Of a DNA stretch of 64,000 bases, positions 62,711-64,000 are shown in pieces (positions within the stretch are counted from its first letter, which is position 1; each line of letters starts with the position of its first letter). Origin of the DNA: UBA4781 sp963556045 (GTDB taxonomy: Bacteria; Chloroflexota; Anaerolineae; Anaerolineales; Anaerolineaceae); assembly GCA_963556045.3 (NCBI GenBank), contig CAUVYA020000002.1, forward strand, positions 1,736,001 to 1,800,000, given 5' to 3'. The notes beneath the pieces were generated by a model that ran no database searches, was not told the origin of the DNA, and saw only the letters and a program-made list of their open reading frames with translations. Both the position numbers and the translations under genes were made by a program.

Positions 62711-63787
62711 TCAATCACTAGCCACAATCTTTTCTTGTAATTTGTGAACCAAATATTCCAATTGCTTTTCACTGCTGCGCTGGTCGCAATTCAGGGTCAG
62801 CATGCGGCTTGCCATATTCACCACTTCTCCATCTCCATTGGTACGCGGGTCGTGCAGCAGCTCCTCCCAGTGGATGACCAGCCCGATGCTGGCGTTTCCC
62901 AGTTCTTGATAGACCCGGTCGCGCGCACCACCCTGAACGTACACCAGCAGCCCCATCGGCATCACTTCCGGCGGCAGGCTGGGAAAGATGGGCTGGATGG
63001 TTGGGATGCCTGACAGGTGCTCCAGCAGAAAGAGGTAGTTCTCACGGCGTTTTTGTCGAATGCCTTCCCAATCCATGTGCTCTATCTGCCGGCGCTCCCG
63101 TTCGTCTCCCTCAATGACCTCATCGCTCAAATAATACTGTTCGGAAAGCCGGAAAAGTTGCTCCAGCTCCTCGAAATTCCCCGCACCCTCCAGTAGGTAT
63201 GCCCTTAATTTGCGGCGATAGACGCGGATGACAGGCAGGCGACGGTTGAGGCGCCCGGCATACTGTGCGATGATGCCGGAAAGGTCGAAACGAGTTTGCA
63301 GATACCCGCCATCCTGCGGGCACAGTTTGCGCATACTGTTGAAGGTGAGATCACCCAGGGTATGTTCCATGAAACCCGCCTGCGCATTATCTTCCACCAG
63401 CAGCCTGCCCTGCTGCTGCAGAGTTTGCAGGCACTGCTGTACCGGTTGGGGCTGGGGAAATCCGAAATAGTTGATGAAGTATACTGCCTGCTGACCGGCA
63501 GCTTTGCGCTGTAGATCGCGGATATCAATAGTGAGGTCTTCATGCACGCGATAGAAGGAGTACTGCAGCCCGGCTGCTTCCAGCACATCCAGAATGGTGG
63601 GGCACAGGTAAGCAGGCAGCAGGATGTCGTGGAAGCCTTGCGTCTGTAAAAAATGCGCGATGACGGTCAGGCAGGCGCGTCCTCCATTCAGAAAATACAT
63701 ACCCTCTGTAGTGAGGGTGCGCTGGTCGCCGACCCATTCATCGTCCGAGTAGAATTCACCGCCTACAAAGATGTTGTTACTGAACAT
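62711..63787 (-). CDS. DegT/DnrJ/EryC1-like PLP-dependent enzyme
   Basis: 358 residues, fold type I. Recognisable parts are a Gly-rich GGRACL segment near 36-41, LLPAYLCPTILDVLEAAGL near 56-74, DIRDLQRK, VYFINYFGFPQP, LLVEDNAQAGF near 130-140, and a lysine in NSMRKLCPQDGGYL that takes the place of the PLP-binding lysine. These enzymes usually transaminate keto-sugars for surface polysaccharides. No sugar-synthesis genes are within the window. The upstream region to 64000 is AT-rich. Confidence 0.78.
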   Translation of the reverse strand: MFSNNIFVGGEFYSDDEWVGDQRTLTTEGMYFLNGGRACLTVIAHFLQTQGFHDILLPAYLCPTILDVLEAAGLQYSFYRVHEDLTIDIRDLQRKAAGQQAVYFINYFGFPQPQPVQQCLQTLQQQGRLLVEDNAQAGFMEHTLGDLTFNSMRKLCPQDGGYLQTRFDLSGIIAQYAGRLNRRLPVIRVYRRKLRAYLLEGAGNFEELEQLFRLSEQYYLSDEVIEGDERERRQIEHMDWEGIRQKRRENYLFLLEHLSGIPTIQPIFPSLPPEVMPMGLLVYVQGGARDRVYQELGNASIGLVIHWEELLHDPRTNGDGEVVNMASRMLTLNCDQRSSEKQLEYLVHKLQEKIVASD

Positions 63788-64000
63788 GTCTTATATTTTA
63801 CACTTATGATGATTTTAGCAACTTATTTTGCAACAAAACTGTTTTAAATAAACTGTAAATTTGTATGAAAATTTTTATAGAAATAAGAATTTCTAATTAA
63901 ACAGAATGATTTACAAATTTTGCAATATTTATTATTCTATTGAATTAATACCCATTGTATATATAATGGTTTATAAAAAGAGGGTGCAATACTCAATCTT
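63788..64000. other. AT-rich non-coding end of the window
   Basis: About 210 bases, strongly AT-rich, with no supported gene. It should contain the promoter of the minus-strand DegT-like gene; possible TATA-type boxes are too many to choose among. Confidence 0.5.

Overview
The window reads as a chromosomal segment of a bacterium of the phylum Chloroflexota, most likely class Anaerolineae. This is inferred from gene families rather than from a marker gene. The clues are a PdxS/PdxT pair, an R3H/AAA ATPase of the Ycf45 type, a stand-alone PEP/pyruvate-binding protein, a membrane-split Cas4-like nuclease, a prokaryotic translin, an archaeal-type HMG-CoA synthase with a DUF35 partner, and many lipoproteins with Thr/Pro/Ser-rich linkers. 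Base composition looks close to 50% GC, with AT-richer islands near the right end. Gene density is high and most genes sit in short-spaced same-strand runs.

Left part (1-24 kb), mostly minus strand. A long run goes from pdxS-pdxT through a GNAT-like protein, the R3H ATPase, thymidylate kinase, a thioredoxin/cyclophilin lipoprotein, a PrsW-like protease and PlsC to a ComEC core. Two perfect 16-bp parS sites lie upstream of pdxS. Next come a plus-strand ABC exporter with a DUF2334 lipoprotein, then dnaN, glutamate dehydrogenase, gatB, an aminotransferase, a sugar nucleotidyltransferase and tRNA-Leu. The parS sites and dnaN suggest that the replication origin is not far away.

Middle (23-47 kb). 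This holds YchF, a MacAB-like ABC system (adaptor, permease, two ATPases) divergent from a TetR regulator, surE and tRNA-Arg(GCG). It is followed by a minus-strand nucleic-acid cluster: ssb, translin, a Cas4-like nuclease whose frame is cut by one amber codon, nadK, a zinc-finger membrane protein and recN. Then come a LysM protein, a molybdopterin oxidoreductase, a soluble histidine kinase, methyltransferases, an ABC-F protein, a D-Ala-D-Ala-ligase-like ATP-grasp enzyme, and a split glutamine-dependent NAD synthetase (separate glutaminase and synthetase genes).

Right part (47-64 kb). A complete 1,422-bp IS3/IS150-type element has landed in the loop of a terminator hairpin. After an M29 aminopeptidase and a UPF0173 hydrolase comes a mevalonate-entry operon: class II HMG-CoA reductase, archaeal-type HMG-CoA synthase, a thiolase homologue that lacks all the expected catalytic residues, and a DUF35 protein. 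From 55 to 61 kb the sequence is accessory and decaying. It holds five GTAG-headed REP-like palindromes around a small orphan gene and a methyltransferase, a 5'-truncated P-type ATPase, a nucleotidyltransferase remnant and a broken cutA. The window closes with an unrecognised 414-residue protein and a DegT-type PLP enzyme.
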